Below are positions 44,047 to 58,031 of a stretch of 64,000 nt of DNA, in pieces; position 1 is the stretch's first letter; every line of letters starts with the position of its first letter. The notes beneath the pieces were generated by a model. That model did not search any database. It was not told where the DNA came from and saw only the letters and a list, made by a program, of their open reading frames with translations. This stretch comes from Portulaca oleracea (Eukaryota; Streptophyta; Magnoliopsida; Caryophyllales; Portulacaceae), in NCBI GenBank assembly GCA_029582165.1, contig CM055868.1, forward strand, positions 20,270,391 through 20,334,390, written 5' to 3'. Both the position numbers and the translations under genes were made by a program.

Positions 44047-44636
44047 GCTTGATGCTGACAACCATGTTGACCCTGCCGCCCTGTTTGCATCGCACCTTTC
44101 ACGCCTTGCTACCTCATCCACCGCAGGGATAGCCATAGGTTGATACATCACGCACCTAGCTCGCCAATTTAGTTAGACCGACCATGGCCGCCCCTGACTG
44201 TGTTTCTGGTAGCATGTATATAGATGGACACCAATGTTGTTCCTTTAACATGTGCAAATTCGAGAGTGACCAGCGTTGTTTGTGGATTTACCCTAACAAT
44301 GTTTGATTTCCCTTGCCTCACCCCCACCTCACCCCTCAAAATGAAGCGAACTTACTTTGGATGCGTCCCCTTCCTGATGTCGAGCCCCAACAACAGCCCA
44401 TAGATCATGAGGCGCGCTACCGCGTCCTCCAGCTTTCTATTGGCCGAACTGAGCGCCGAGTTGATGAGTTGCAGGAGTATCTTGTTGAGATGAGCAACCG
44501 TTCCGATATGCGTTTCATGCGTTTGGACAAGTCTATCTCCTATCTTTCTGGCCTTATACAGGCCATGTTTGACCGATCATCACCTCCACCACCTCAAGAC
44601 CCAACCGCCTCATCCCCACCGAGCGAGGATGATTGA
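44047..44636 (+). pseudogene. Athila A ORF3, C-terminal part
   Basis: In frame with 28446 once E is removed: MLDADNHVDPAALFASHLSRLA, then TAGIAIGG followed by stops. The C-terminus is open from 44313 to the TGA at 44634. It holds a heptad-like coiled coil (RYRVLQLSIGRTERRVDELQ and onward) and a proline/serine/acid tail. This matches the layout of Athila third ORFs. The product is sometimes called env-like, but no transmembrane segment is visible here. Confidence 0.75.
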
Positions 44637-44698
44637 TCCTTTGCTCCGTTCCTTCCCTTTTCACCATTGTCTTCTACATTGAAGACAATGTAGTGTTT

Positions 44699-44713
44699 AA
44701 GCATGGGGGGATT
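44699..44713 (+). promoter_or_regulatory. internal second polypurine tract of A
   Basis: 'AAGCATGGGGGGATT' is identical over 15 bp to the 3' polypurine tract at 46823-46837 and lies 63 bp after the ORF3 stop. B has similar duplicated tracts after integrase. Use as a second plus-strand start is inferred. Confidence 0.7.
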
Positions 44714-46822
<2,109 letters not shown>

Positions 46823-46837
46823 AAGCATGGGGGGATT
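46823..46837 (+). promoter_or_regulatory. 3' polypurine tract of A
   Basis: 'AAGCATGGGGGGATT' directly before the LTR start TGATAAGTAC. Confidence 0.85.
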
Positions 46838-47854
46838 TGATAAGTACATTATTATTTTATAGTAATTTTTAGGGCTCAAACACATGTATTTCATGTTTTT
46901 TATACCCGGAATTCCATGTTTTTATACCAATTTTCCATGATTTCTTCACTTGGTTGCGAGATTGGTACATTTTGTAGGGATCATTCAAATACACCTAACA
47001 GCATGAAGAATTGGAGGAAAAAGGGAGAAAAATGAGAAGAAATTAAAAAGAAAGTTGAAGGAGAAGGAAAATAAAAGGGAGGAATGGCCCAAGCTGCAAG
47101 GCCCGGCTCAAATTTTGGGCGGATGACGCAGACGCTACTACCCCCCCTGGACACTGCCAGCGCCCTTGGCAGAGACTTCTTATGTGTAAGAAAACTCTGG
47201 ACGCTGCCGGAGTGGATTTGAACGCTGCCAGCGTGCGGACACGGAGCACATGATTTTTAAGCCAGACGCTGTCAGCGCCTGGCGCCTTATTCGAGCCTTA
47301 TAAAAGAATTATTCAGCGGCCGTTTAGAGGAGGGGCATCAAGAGATCGAGAGATCTTATTTTAAAGTAGATTTTTAGAGAGCTTTTCAGATCAAGAACAC
47401 TTCTTATTTTCTTAAGAGTTTCTTTCATTAAAGTTTAGTTCTTCAGGATTATTAGTAGTTTGAGATTATTGTAAAGTGATTGAAGAGAAGAAGAAGATCC
47501 ATTCAGGTGACACGAAGAGATCGATTCCGCCCCTTTAAGCACTCGATTACTTCTATTTTCTTTATGCTTTTCAGTTTTAATTTAGTTTGTGTGTTGTTAA
47601 TTTCTAGTATTGTGAGTGGCTAAATACCTTTGTTTGGGAGATAAACACAATGTCCTTCGATTGATTTTGAATACAACCTCGGTGTGAAGTTATTTTTAAT
47701 CGTTTAATTTGGTTAACTGCCTTTTGCTTGATTTAGATTCTTAATATCAGAACAAAAGTTTGTTCATTAAAATTAGGCTAAATAATGTAATACAATAGTC
47801 CAGTACATGGGCTAAATAATGTGGAGTAGCACCAAAACATTAGAATTAGGCTTA
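46838..47854 (+). repeat. 3' LTR of A (tail lost or displaced)
   Basis: Starts TGATAAGTACATT. Palindromic units ACGCT-GCC-AGCGT and relatives start at 47132, 47151, 47200, 47221 and 47265. A TATA box, TATAAAAG, lies at 47298, 21 bp after the last unit. The LTR can be followed to the Tourist-like MITE at 47855. The expected end (cctatca, as at 2926) is not seen before the LINE zone, so the right border is unresolved. Confidence 0.75.
47298..47305 (+). promoter_or_regulatory. TATA box in 3' LTR of A
   Basis: 'TATAAAAG' preceded by GC-rich palindromic sequence and followed by an AG-rich leader. Good plant TATA context. Confidence 0.65.
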
Positions 47855-48247
47855 GGCCCTGTTCTTTTGTCAAGTTAGATTCAAGTTAACTTAGTTAAGT
47901 TAGGATAAGTTACGATATGATAAGATAGAAAAGGATATGATAGGTTTGAGTTAAGTTAGTTGTTGGATGGAAATATTTTAATAATAAAATTTGAATATTT
48001 TAGGGAAAATAAATGAAAAAGTGATAGGTGTTGAAAAAAGTGGAGTTGGGTTAGGTTAGGTTAAAATAATGTGGAGTAGCACCAAATATTTTAATAATAA
48101 AATTTGAATATTAAAATAATATTATTTGAATTTCTTTTCTATTCAAAAAAATTAATTTTTGGCTTGAGTGTTTTTTAGGGAGTTGGGTTAGGTTAGGTTA
48201 GGCAGGGATAAGTTAAGTTAATTTCGGTTCAACACAACTAAAGAACA
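47855..48247. mobile_element. Tourist-like MITE, about 393 bp
   Basis: Left end GGCCCTGTTCTTTTGT, right end inverted TGTTCTTTAGTTG, so the right TIR seems to lack its outer bases. Flanked by TTA on both sides (47852-47854 and 48248-48250), as expected for PIF/Harbinger elements. The interior holds repeated 'gttaggttaggtta' words and an AT-rich core. No coding capacity. Confidence 0.55.
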
Positions 48248-48325
48248 TTAATCCAAATTTTTTCTTTTTCGAAAAGTCAATAAGGTATGTCAGACAAATT
48301 AACTTTTTATGATTTAAGAATAAAG

Positions 48326-48327
<2 letters not shown>

Positions 48328-48358
<31 letters not shown>
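48328..48358. repeat. (TA)n microsatellite
   Basis: About 15 TA units directly before the poly(T) of LINE H. A matching (TA)n lies on the other side of that LINE at 48976-49005. Confidence 0.95.
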
Positions 48359-48359
<1 letters not shown>

Positions 48360-48360
<1 letters not shown>

Positions 48361-48956
48361 TTTTTTTTTTGTACAAAAAAACAGGTTATATTAAACAATC
48401 AAGTGTTCCGTACAAAAGGGTGGGGAAAGGAAACCCCGAGTTCACATACTAAGTACATTGTCTACAAGATTCGCGTACTTTTTCCTAAATTTTGCTATGA
48501 GTAGGACTTTGTTGATTACATCATTTTTTACATTTTTTGAAATTACCTGTGGCGCAACTCCATTCTTTTTATGGACACGGTTGTTTCTTTCAATCCAGAT
48601 GTGGTAGACATACGCAGTGAGGAAAGCACAATTCAGCTGCGCTTCTTTACTGTTTTTCCGAAGTTCGCCCAATTGGTTTCTCCAATCCTGAATGGTGGGT
48701 ATATGTCTAAGCCCACAGGCTCTCATTTCTTGCCTCACCTCTTTCCCAAAAGAGCACTCAAGGAAATGGTGATCGATTGTTTCAGCCTCCAAATTGCATA
48801 ATGGGCAATTGGGATCTCCTCCAGGCTTCCATCGCATCGTCCTTGCTCTTACAGGGAGCCTGCCGTGGAAGAGGACCCAGCTAATGAAGGCATGCCGTGG
48901 GATTGAAAGTGGGTTCCAAATGATTGAGGCCCATCCAACCTCGTTCGTAGTTCCAA
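48360..48956 (-). mobile_element. LINE H, 5'-truncated L1 fragment (minus strand)
   Basis: Poly(T) on the + strand (48361-48370) marks its 3' end. The truncated 5' end meets a (CA)n(TA)n run at 48961-49005. The minus-strand frame (stop near 48442) encodes the zf-RVT domain: WNPLSIPRHAFISWVLFHGRLPVRART, then CPLCNLEAETIDHHFLEC, then YHIWIERNNRVHKKN. No RNase H follows, unlike LINEs F and G, so it belongs to a different L1 subgroup. Confidence 0.85.
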
Positions 48957-48960
48957 GGCT

Positions 48961-48961
48961 C

Positions 48962-49005
<44 letters not shown>
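48961..49005. repeat. (CA)n(TA)n microsatellite between LINE H and LINE I
   Basis: About 8 CA units followed by about 15 TA units. It borders the truncated end of LINE H and the beginning of LINE I. Confidence 0.95.
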
Positions 49006-49010
<5 letters not shown>

Positions 49011-49227
49011 AAATGCCCTAGAGTACTGAACTATGGGGTGATCGTGGAGCAAAAGGAAAGCCGCAAAATCATCGAAGAAATCAAGATTTTCGAGGAATTT
49101 TACATCTCCGGAGGTATAGGTTTCGAATTCTGCGCAATCAGAGGAGTGTTTTGATACCAGAAGTGAAACCTTTTCTGCCTAAAATGGGGAGCATTATGAA
49201 TCTTCGTCTTACCCTCTTCGTATCACA

Positions 49228-49689
49228 ATGGAGTTGCTGACGATTCAGAGTTGTCGATACATTCCTTTGGGTGATTCGGTTGTAGTTGATGGTAAGAATG
49301 TCGATCATAACGAAGGTTCAGATGCTAATACAGAGTTCAACAATCAACCGATGCGTTTGTCATTTATCCCTCCTCTAGAGGTTGATGGAATTTTGACTCA
49401 TCAACTATCTTACAATGATATTGAATCTGAGGTGAAGTTTTGGGAGTCTTCGTTAATAGGTTTTGTTCTTGGTGCTCGGCCTCCGTTATTAGGGATGGAA
49501 ATGTTTGGTAGAAGAATGTGGGGCAATGAAGGTCTGGATAAGGTCATCTGGAAGCTTGAAGGTGCTTACATATTTCTATTTGAGTCTATTGCAGCTAGGA
49601 ATAAGGTGTTGGCGAGACATGTTGTTTATTTTGATAAAAAACCTCTGCTGCTCAAACCTTGGTCCTGCTTGACAAACATTTTTCGGTAT
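49228..49689 (+). pseudogene. LINE I ORF1, first part (DUF4283)
   Basis: ORF1 of plant L1 elements is an RNA-binding protein. From ATG 49228 an acidic N-terminus precedes the DUF4283 domain: YNDIESEVKFWESSLIGFVLG, then MWGNEGLDKVIWKLEGAYIFLFES, then VLARHVVYFDKKPLLLKPWS. A one-base shift is needed near 49667 to stay in frame with the continuation at 59077. Element D interrupts here, and 49685-49689 (ggtat) is its TSD. Confidence 0.82.
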
Positions 49690-50830
49690 TGTAGACACCG
49701 GATTTTGTACCGGGACGAGTGTACAAATCAGGAGCAACAAGAAAGAGGCTAGAAGGAAAGATAAGCCACTGGGTCTCCATCAATCAAAAGTTATCGAACC
49801 AAGTACCATCAACTAATACCATCATTCTACCCAAACTCTCGTCATTCTCATACTCTCTTAAAACTCTCATTATTCTCATATTACCAACCCCTACTCTATC
49901 AAAAGCATCACTCATATACTATCCTACTGCCATTCTCACATTCACCCTTCCAATCCTCAAGTCAAGGCAAAGTCAAGGATTCTAAACCAGCACATTCGGG
50001 CTCCTAAATCAAAAGAGGTTCGATTCATTGCTTTCTTATTGTCATTGTTTAAATCATGTAATTCGTTCTTTAATTTCGTTATTTGTACATATTTTGTAAA
50101 TCAAAAACCTTTCTTTATATTGCATGTTAAGAATATAATTTTGCAGAATCAATTAAACTTCTCCCTGCTCTTTTTCATTTTAATGTCGATTCTAGTAAAG
50201 TCTGTTTTCTAACAAGTGAATTCGAGAATTCTTATAAACCTCAAATTCGTAACCTTACCCCCGGACTTAGAATCGGGTTTCGTAGACCGGAGTTATTTTT
50301 ATTATTTTTATGGTTTGTCGGTTTCCTTAAATCGCTTGACGACTCTTTTATTCTTATTATAATTCGTTTAATTATTTAACATTTGAATTTACACTAAAAT
50401 AATTTAAAAATGGTTTAACATCTTCCTCTCACCCAATTCAAGGTTAAAACCGAGAGAAAGTGGGTCAGGAATCGATAAAACCCATGCGGGTTTTATTGTT
50501 TCCGACACCCTTTCTCTGGCCCAGGGAAACAGGCGGCCCGGCCCAAGGTTTGGCAAAACCCGCGCGGGTTTTGGCAGGCTATGGGGGCCCACCTGCTTCT
50601 TATTGGGCCTGAATTTGGTGTTTGGGCCGGTTTTAAACCATTATTAATATATTTCGGTGTAATTTCAAGTATTTAAATAATAAAAAACAAATTTGTAAAA
50701 TAAATAAACTTTCATCACCCCGAAAATGAATTTTGAAAACAAAAATATCCTTATTTAAGGATTAAGCAACCTTAGTCGGCTCCCGATCATTAAGTAGTGC
50801 ATCCGAACAATTTCTCTGCCGGGTCCTACA
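49690..50830 (+). repeat. 5' LTR of D
   Basis: Contains the lineage motif GAATTCGAGAATTC...TCGTAACCTTACCCCCGGA (50219-50265), shared in diverged form with N. Two strong palindromes are present. The first, at 50475-50496, has arms ATAAAACCC and GGGTTTTAT around ATGC. The second, at 50554-50573, is CAAAACCCGCGCGGGTTTTG. No clear TATA box. Confidence 0.88.
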
Positions 50831-50833
50831 GAT

Positions 50834-50852
50834 TGGCGACTCCACTGGGGAC
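50834..50852 (+). promoter_or_regulatory. primer binding site of D (tRNA-Arg type)
   Basis: 'TGGCGACTCCACTGGGGAC', identical to the PBS of N, 3 bp after the LTR. Confidence 0.78.
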
Positions 50853-52590
50853 TTAAACTTAAAAAGAGGGTAAGCTTGAACAAATCGAATTAATTTGAAA
50901 TTGTAAAAGGGAGAAGTTGATTTATTTCGTGATTTTATATTTCTTGTTAGGCATCCTTTGCATACCGAGCCATTAATCGCGTCTTTTGACACGTTAGCAC
51001 AAAGGCGACGATTAGGTTATACCTAGGTGATTCCCTCGAGAGCAGGCGGGCCACTACTTGTGGGATGCACCCTACATCGCCAAGCATTTGGTCCCCTCTC
51101 TCCCCGCGTTACACTCAAATGGCTTCCTTGAAGTTCTTTGAGCAATACCTTACACTCCTTACCTAAGGGTATAGAGCACGGAGATGAAAATGTGCGGTAG
51201 GCCATGTAATCCAACCATAGAAAAATCCATGAACATAGAACATTGGTTTAGGGTATCCCCTCATGTTGTATGCTATGTGCTAGGTGCTACCCCCTTCCCT
51301 TTTTTTCTCTTGTTTTAGAGTCGACTCTAGTTTAGAGGTTTTATTCTAGTCCATATAAAATTCATTGGGTTGAGAAAATGATTATTTATTAATTAGAATA
51401 ATTGACTCAAAAAGCATCATGGTTAGCCCAAGTGGAAGGGCTCATTTATGCTCGAAAGATGATTATTTTGATTAATAAATAAAAATCGACTCGCATTTAA
51501 TGATATTATATGCCCCTTTACAAGATTCTCCTAACGAGGGTCCAAAAAATTAATTAAAAAGTCCAACAAAGTTAATGGATAGCGTTTTAGATTGCATAAT
51601 AGTCACCAAGCTCGAGAAAATTAGTTTGTCGATTTAATTAATAAATCTACCGCATTTATGGTCAACCGTTGTTAGGCCCAACCATATTGGACTTGTCAAT
51701 TAAACCCATAAATTAATTATAACTCGCTTATTGTTGGTTTTATCCAGTCCTTTACAATATCCGTTTTTCTTGAGTAAATAAATAAAGCTTGTTGTTTGCT
51801 ATGTGTAAATACGTGTCTGTATGTTGGGTCTTCATTAAAGTCGGACCTATTTTGAGATATTGTTTTAGTCCGCGTAATAATCGTTGGGTTTGAGAAAAAA
51901 TAAGTTTATAAACTCGATTAACCTTAAACGGTCGGCCCGGTGGTGAGGCCCATCCATTTTAAAGTTAATTGTCCTTGTTTATCGATTCATTTTAACTCAC
52001 CTTTGATGATTTTATTCGGCCCTTCTCAATATTTTCTTACTCATGGTCCAAAGAATATTGACTAATAATAAACAAAGTCAGTGTGTGTTGTTCTAGCCCG
52101 TGTAATAGTCTCAAGGTTAGAGAAGATAAATTCATAAAATTGATCATTAAGTCTAACAAATCCATGGTCGGCCCGTTGTTAAGCCCATCCATGGTGGAAT
52201 TAGTAATTGAGTTTATAAGTTTGTTTTGACTCACCTTTTGACGGCTTTATTTGGTCCTTTACAACATCCACTTTCCATGAGTTAAATAAATAAATGTGTT
52301 GCGTCAAAAAAAAAAAGATAAAAAACGGGTCGTCAGTTTTGTCGAGAATTATCCTAGTCCGCATAATAGCCAATAAAGCTCGAGTTGTCTGAGTTGTTGG
52401 GCCAAGTTACGGATTCTCCTTAAAACGGTCGACCTGTGGATTAGGCCCATCCGAATTGAGAAACACTGACTTGTGCTTTCCAACTTATGTCGACTCGCTA
52501 TATTTGACTTTATCCGGCCCTTTATGATGCTCTTGTTGTAAAAAAGTGTTGTTGAGTTGCTACATGAGTATGTATAGGTGTCTTACATGT
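50853..52590 (+). repeat. D: leader with imperfect ~240-270-bp repeats
   Basis: From about 51330 a unit recurs in diverged form. It contains 'tagtccgcgtaatagtc', 'ggtcggcccg', 'aggcccatcca', 'gactcacctttga' and 'ggccctttacaa'. The 'gtcggcccg' landmark lies near 51661 (diverged), 51930, 52167 and 52429. No gene. Confidence 0.7.
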
Positions 52591-53860
52591 TAGGAGGTAT
52601 CATATATGGTCTAGTAAACCCAGTTCATAGATGAGTCTTTGTTTCAGAGTCTTCATGTAAATATCTTTCAGTCTTTAGAAAGTCTCATACAAGGTCGTGT
52701 CATAAGTGAATCTTTTCTTAAGTCAATATGTGTGTTTTGTTTTTGAAAGTCTAAACCCGGGTCATGGGTGAGTCTTTAGTCTAGGTCATAAGTGGATCTT
52801 TTCCTGGGTTAATGTGTGTTTGTCTCTTTTAGAAAGTCCAGCGTAAACCCAGGTCATGGGTGAGTCTTTGTCAGGATATGAGTGTCTTTTTCTTTAGAAA
52901 GCATCATATAAGGTCAGGATGGGTCTTTGTGTTAGTGTCTGCATATAAGTGTCTTGCATTCTTTAGAAAGTCTCATATAGATTCATAAGTCATGTAAACT
53001 CATGTCATGGGTGAGTCATTTTCCAGAGTCAACGTATGAATGTCCTGCATTATAGAAGTCTCCTATAGGGTCTAAGTCGTGCAAACCCATGCCATGAGTC
53101 AGTCGTTGAGTCGTTTCTTGAGTTAGTGTATAACTGTCTATCATTCTTAGAAATTCTCATATAAGGTCTAAGTCATGGGCAAGTCTGTGTCTAGAGTCAT
53201 CATGTAAATATCTGTCTTTTTTAGAAGTCTAGGGTAAACCCATGTCGTAGGTTAGTCTTTCCGGGTCAGCATATAGGCAATTGCACTTTAGGAAGTCTCA
53301 TATAGGACATATAGACCCATGTCATGGGTAAGTCTTTTCCTTGTGTCGGCATATAGCAGTCTTGCATCCTAGGAAGTCCCATATAGATCGGTTAGCTCTT
53401 TGAAACCCATGTCCTGGGTAAGTGTCTTCCGGGTCAGCATATAGGCATTTGCACTTTAGGAGGTCTCATATAGAATATGTAGACCCATGTCGTGGGTAAG
53501 TCTTTTCCTTGTCTCGGCATATAGCAGTCTTGCATCCTAGGAAGTCCCATATAGATCGGTTAGCTCTTTCAAACCCATGTCCTGGGTGAGTCTCTCCCAA
53601 GTCAGCATATAGGCATTTGCACTTTAGGAAGTCCCATATAGAATTTAGGTATGTAGTCTGATGTCGTACGTAAGTCTTTTCCTTAAGTCGGCATATAGCA
53701 GTCTTGCATCCTAGGAAGTCTCATCTATATCAATTAGCACTTTCAAGCCCATATCCTAGGTGAGTCTCTCCTGCGTCAGCATATAGGCTTTTTTTTCATT
53801 TCAGGAAGTCCATATAGGTCATTTAGGTCACGCATGCTCTGGGATGGGTTTTTCTTCATT
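52591..53860 (+). repeat. D: ~170-bp repeats carrying a palindrome
   Basis: The block 'tcggcatatagcagtcttgc' recurs at 53346, 53514 and 53688 (168 and 174 bp apart), with older diverged copies from 52600. More than ten copies of ACCCAT-GTC-ATGGGT or variants occur, for example at 53315-53329 in perfect form. 'GTCTCATATAG' words lie between them. No coding frame. Confidence 0.82.
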
Positions 53861-56800
53861 CATCTAGTGTCAGGGTCAAGGCTTGAGCTAACCGTAAAGG
53901 GAATATTTGGATGATGAGAAATTCTGCAGCTACCATAGATCCCGAGGGAACAACATAGAGCATTGTTAGACTTTGAGCACATGATCCAGTCAGGGAAACT
54001 GCCCCCACCGAAAGCAGCACAGAGGACTAGACATAACATGGATTCCCCATACGAGGACAAGGAGGTCACATCACCAAAGGAGCTTTAGAAGTAGCTACAG
54101 TCTTGGTTGTCCAGCATTTCATGCTCAGAGTTTGTTATAGATAGTTCTTCATTCATTTCTTTGCTCTTGTTGCTATGTGATCAAACAGAATTTCGTGCTT
54201 GTGCTTTTGACTTGACTTGAGAAGTTCTCTCATCTATCCATCATCCATACAAACCAAGTCTCACAAATTTCATTTTCCTTCCATCTTTGCTGTATACCTC
54301 GTTCCCATCTTTTCTTTATCGAATCCAGGGTTAAAAAAAAAGAGAAAAACAAAAAAAAAGAGAGAAGCCAGTCTGCATTCATCAAGCAAGATGGGCAAAA
54401 GGAGAGAAGACAAAAGTCATCAGTCTCTTGAAAATGGACATCTCTATGCTCCTAGATCAGCAGCTTGAACAAAACGTGCCTAAGATAGGGGGCTACCGCC
54501 TCACCACCCACATCACCATCTGTGTCATCGGTTACCTTCTCATTCGCCCCAACATCTATCCTTACTTACCATCTACATCTCCATCTCCATCTCCATCCCA
54601 AGTTCTCATTCGCCACATCATCCCTATTTGCATCACTCATAACAGGCATCGTTCGAAAAAAAAAAAAACCTTAGCCTTGTCCAACCCAATTATTCTCCTC
54701 ATGACCAATCCATATCTACCCCAAACCCAAAAGGTGTGTTGTGACTAATGTCATCAAAAGGAGAATAGGAGTCAACCCATGCAGATGGAGTTGGAAAAAG
54801 AATATAAAAAAAAAAAAAAGAGGTGAAAAAAGTGAAAAAGAGTGAAAAAGGTGAAAGCAAAAAAAAAAGGGCAAAGCTGGGATGGTTAGCCAAAAAAAAA
54901 GGGGGGGTTAGAGGAGAATAAGAAGTGAGAACGCGAAAATAAGAGTCATGCACACCTCAAAAAACAAAAAAACAAAAAAAAAACCCTCATCTCAAACCTT
55001 CACCTCATCATCCATACACCTTAGCCTTCTATAACCTTCACAAACCTTTCATCCACCCAAGCCTTCCTCGAGGCATTATCCATCAAAGTTGCGCTAAAGA
55101 ACTACGACTGGCCTGATTCCACCTCGGATACGTAGGAAAACCTCTTTGAAGCCTGGCCGCTGCAAGGAGCATCCTTTGTCCTCAAAATGTTGGTCTTTGA
55201 GAAAAAAAAACAAAAAAAAAAACAAGAGAGGCTAGCTTGGAATCCCAAGCTAGGCAAAAGGAGAGTGAGAGGATAAGAGAGGCTAGCTTGAAAACCCACT
55301 CGGGCGGGCTAGGCAAAAGGAGAGGAAACCCTGGATTTCAGCATCATTGTCAACCCTCCATCTTCCTTCCGTCAGACTTGGACATCATTCCATAACCATG
55401 TTCTAACCTTTTCCCAAGAGATGATGTCTATCCCATTTGACCATCTCTTCAAGACACGATCATTCTTGAGTGTCTCCTTATATCATTCATTAATAAACTC
55501 TCATCTACCATCCCTTTCAACCCTTTCTCAAGAGATGATGTCTATCCCATCTCTTCTCTCCTTCAAGACACGATCATTCTTAAGTATCTCCACATCCCAT
55601 TCACCATCGTCCACCGTCTCTTTCCCCAAGCATCTTCCAACCCTTTTTAGTCTTTTCATCCCATCTCACCCTTTGCGGACTTTTCAGCTCAGTCATTAGT
55701 GCAAGTATGAGGCTCTGTTCTTAATGCCCACTCTTAAGCACGCCTAAGTGTGGCTTACTTCTTAGCAAGAGCAAGATTCGTCCACATCAGATTAGCGGCT
55801 AACTGACAACCACATGATCATGAACAGACTCAGAAACAAGCTACTCTAAACTGGGGGATCGTGCTACCTTTGTGATATTGTTCAAGACATTTATCGGAGA
55901 TAGTTTCAAAGAGGGACATTTACTCCCTATCCTACATGGTCCTGCATCTCCAATCTCATAGATGTCCTAATAGTGGTCTCATCAAGAAACAAAAAAGAGA
56001 GAAAGAAAAAAAGAAAAGAAAAAAGAAAAAAAAAGAGGGGCTAACTTGAAAACCCTTTGGGCAAGTTAGGCAAATGGAGAGTTTGAGACTCACGACTAAG
56101 GACTATGCCTCCTCCTATTCTATGGTCCCCATGCATCATCGAAACTGGGAGCTTGTAAATCTCGAAGGTGCTCTCCAAGGCAGGACAGTGTCATCAAGAG
56201 TCTACGCCAAACTGGGGGTTTATCATACATCAGCATACATTTGCAAGCAATCAAGGTCATCTGCATGATCATTCAAGAAGCACATTCTTTAGGCCTGTTG
56301 CCTCCATCATCGTTCCCTTTTCCGTGGATCGAAACATTACTCGTCCTATATTTTCTTGAAATTCCCCACGAGTGGCCTTGATCCTTAGAAAGCATTGTCT
56401 TAGGAAAGCATTGTCCAAGAAAATCTTTGTCTAAATATATAGTCGGGGGTTGCCTGCATATAGAATAACATAAAGCATCATACGTGTCTCCAGTCTAAGC
56501 ATAATAGGTTTGTCATGTATTAAGTTAGTCTGTCATGCATTGAGTCAGTCTGTCATGCATTGAGTCAGTCTGTTGTGCATTGAGTCGGTCTGTCATATAT
56601 CGAGCCAATTTGTCATACATTGAGTTAGTCTGTCATGCATCAAGTCAGTTTGTTGTGTATCGAGTCAGTTTATCGTGCATCAAGTTAGTTTGTCGTATGT
56701 AAAGTCGATAGTCGTGCATAAATGCATGAGTGCATGAATGATTGTGTCAAAAACAAAACAAAGTTGCATTGTTTGTGCAGGGGCATAGTAGACTAGTTGC

Positions 56801-56883
56801 ATGCATACCCGCATATCTGAAAATAAAAAAATAAAAAAAGAAGAAGCAGGGAAATGCCACATTGTTGCTCCAGAACGCAACAC
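53861..56883 (+). other. D: remaining non-coding interior
   Basis: Holds A-rich runs (54335-54360, 54780-54890, 54960-54985, 55985-56035), 'gaggctagcttg...ctaggcaaaaggagag' blocks (55222-55330, 56035-56080) as in N, and the shared block 55097-55165. A short array of 'gtctgtcatgcattgagtcagtc' words lies at 56510-56700. No gene. A G-rich tract (ACTGGGGGCT, 56882-56891) looks like a polypurine tract but does not precede a recognisable LTR start. Confidence 0.65.
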
Positions 56884-57244
56884 TGGGGGCTGTTCGAGCC
56901 CAATCAGACCGGTCAACGAGGTTTCCAGTCATTGAGAGCAAGATTAGAGTAATCTCTAATCCAAATCTTGTTTGACAAATTAGCATCCTTAAAAGTCATG
57001 CATCATCAGCCAGACACAAATGACGCATGTCTGACACAAAGGAAAAAATCTTCACTTGACTAATACAGATCAACGACGAGCAAATTCAAGAATCCATTCC
57101 TCACAGTGAAATTTTGGCACCTATGTGCTTGAAGCAAAACTTAAGGGTCATCGGCAGAGTTTCGGTGAAGTTCCTCAGCATCAAATTGCCATTATCCAGA
57201 GCCGCCGGCAGAGCTCGGCGCAATCGCAGCAATAAGAGTCATCA

Positions 57245-57668
57245 ACATCGGGAAAATCTGATCAGCCTCGGGAGAATCCGTTGGGCACCACCTTCAACAT
57301 CGGGAAAAACCGATCTGCCTCAGGAAAATCCGTTAGGCACCGCCAACAACATCGAGAAAATCTGATCCGCCTTGGGAAAAACCGTTGGGCATCTTCAACA
57401 TCGGGAAAATCCGATCCGCCTCGGGAAAATTCGTTGGGCATCACCATCAACATCGGGAAAATCTGATTCGCCTCGGGGAAATCCATTGGGCATCACCATC
57501 AACGTCGGGAAAATCCGATCTACATCGGAAAAATCCGATTCGCCTAGAGAGAATCCATTAGGCATCATCAACATCGATTCGCCTCGGGAGGATCTGTTGG
57601 CCATCATCAACTACATCGGGAGAATCCGATCTATCTCGAAAACATCCGATGGGCATCATCGACACCGG
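57245..57668 (+). repeat. ~52-57-bp tandem array in D
   Basis: About eight imperfect copies of a unit with 'aacatcgggaaaatc', 'cgatccgcctcggg' and 'aaaatccgttgggcatc'. The overlapping long open frame is a product of the repeat. Confidence 0.85.
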
Positions 57669-57744
57669 GAAAGACTGGGACATCGACAGAAGCAAAGGAG
57701 AAAGGGAGGTCATCTACAATCAATCTGCCAGATAGGGAGCTATC

Positions 57745-57905
57745 ACTCACACCAGGTCGCCGCTAAAAGGCGCCATCATCATCCATCTTCCGGTTGCCAC
57801 ATAAAAGGGCACCGACATCATCCATCATCCGGTCACCACATAAAAGAGCGTCGACAGCATCCACCTTCCGGTCGCCACATAAAAGAGCACCGACAGCATC
57901 CACCC
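57745..57905 (+). repeat. ~46-50-bp tandem array in D
   Basis: Three to four copies of 'ccggtcgccacataaaagagcaccgacagcatccacc' in diverged form. The start 'ggtcgccgctaaaag' at 57751 recurs at 58022 right before the 3' LTR segment. Confidence 0.8.
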
Positions 57906-58031
57906 TCACAACCCAAAACCGATGGCCCTAAGACTGCGGCCCGGAGATTTCTAAAGTTCAGGAAAAAACTGAACCAATTTGCATTTCCTAAGACTAATAC
58001 TTGATTTTCTTGTGATTTTCAGGTCGCCGCT

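Noticed and set aside
27777..44636. ORF3 as a true envelope gene
   Set aside because: No signal peptide, transmembrane segment or fusion-like region is visible. Position is env-like but function cannot be assigned.
49006..49230. Host gene promoter upstream of the frame at 49228
   Set aside because: The frame is LINE ORF1 (DUF4283), and the upstream sequence is its leader after a microsatellite.
57372..58004. Long open frame (210 codons), His/Ser/Arg-rich
   Set aside because: It spans two tandem arrays of element D and reads the repeat. The opposite strand is open over the same units too.
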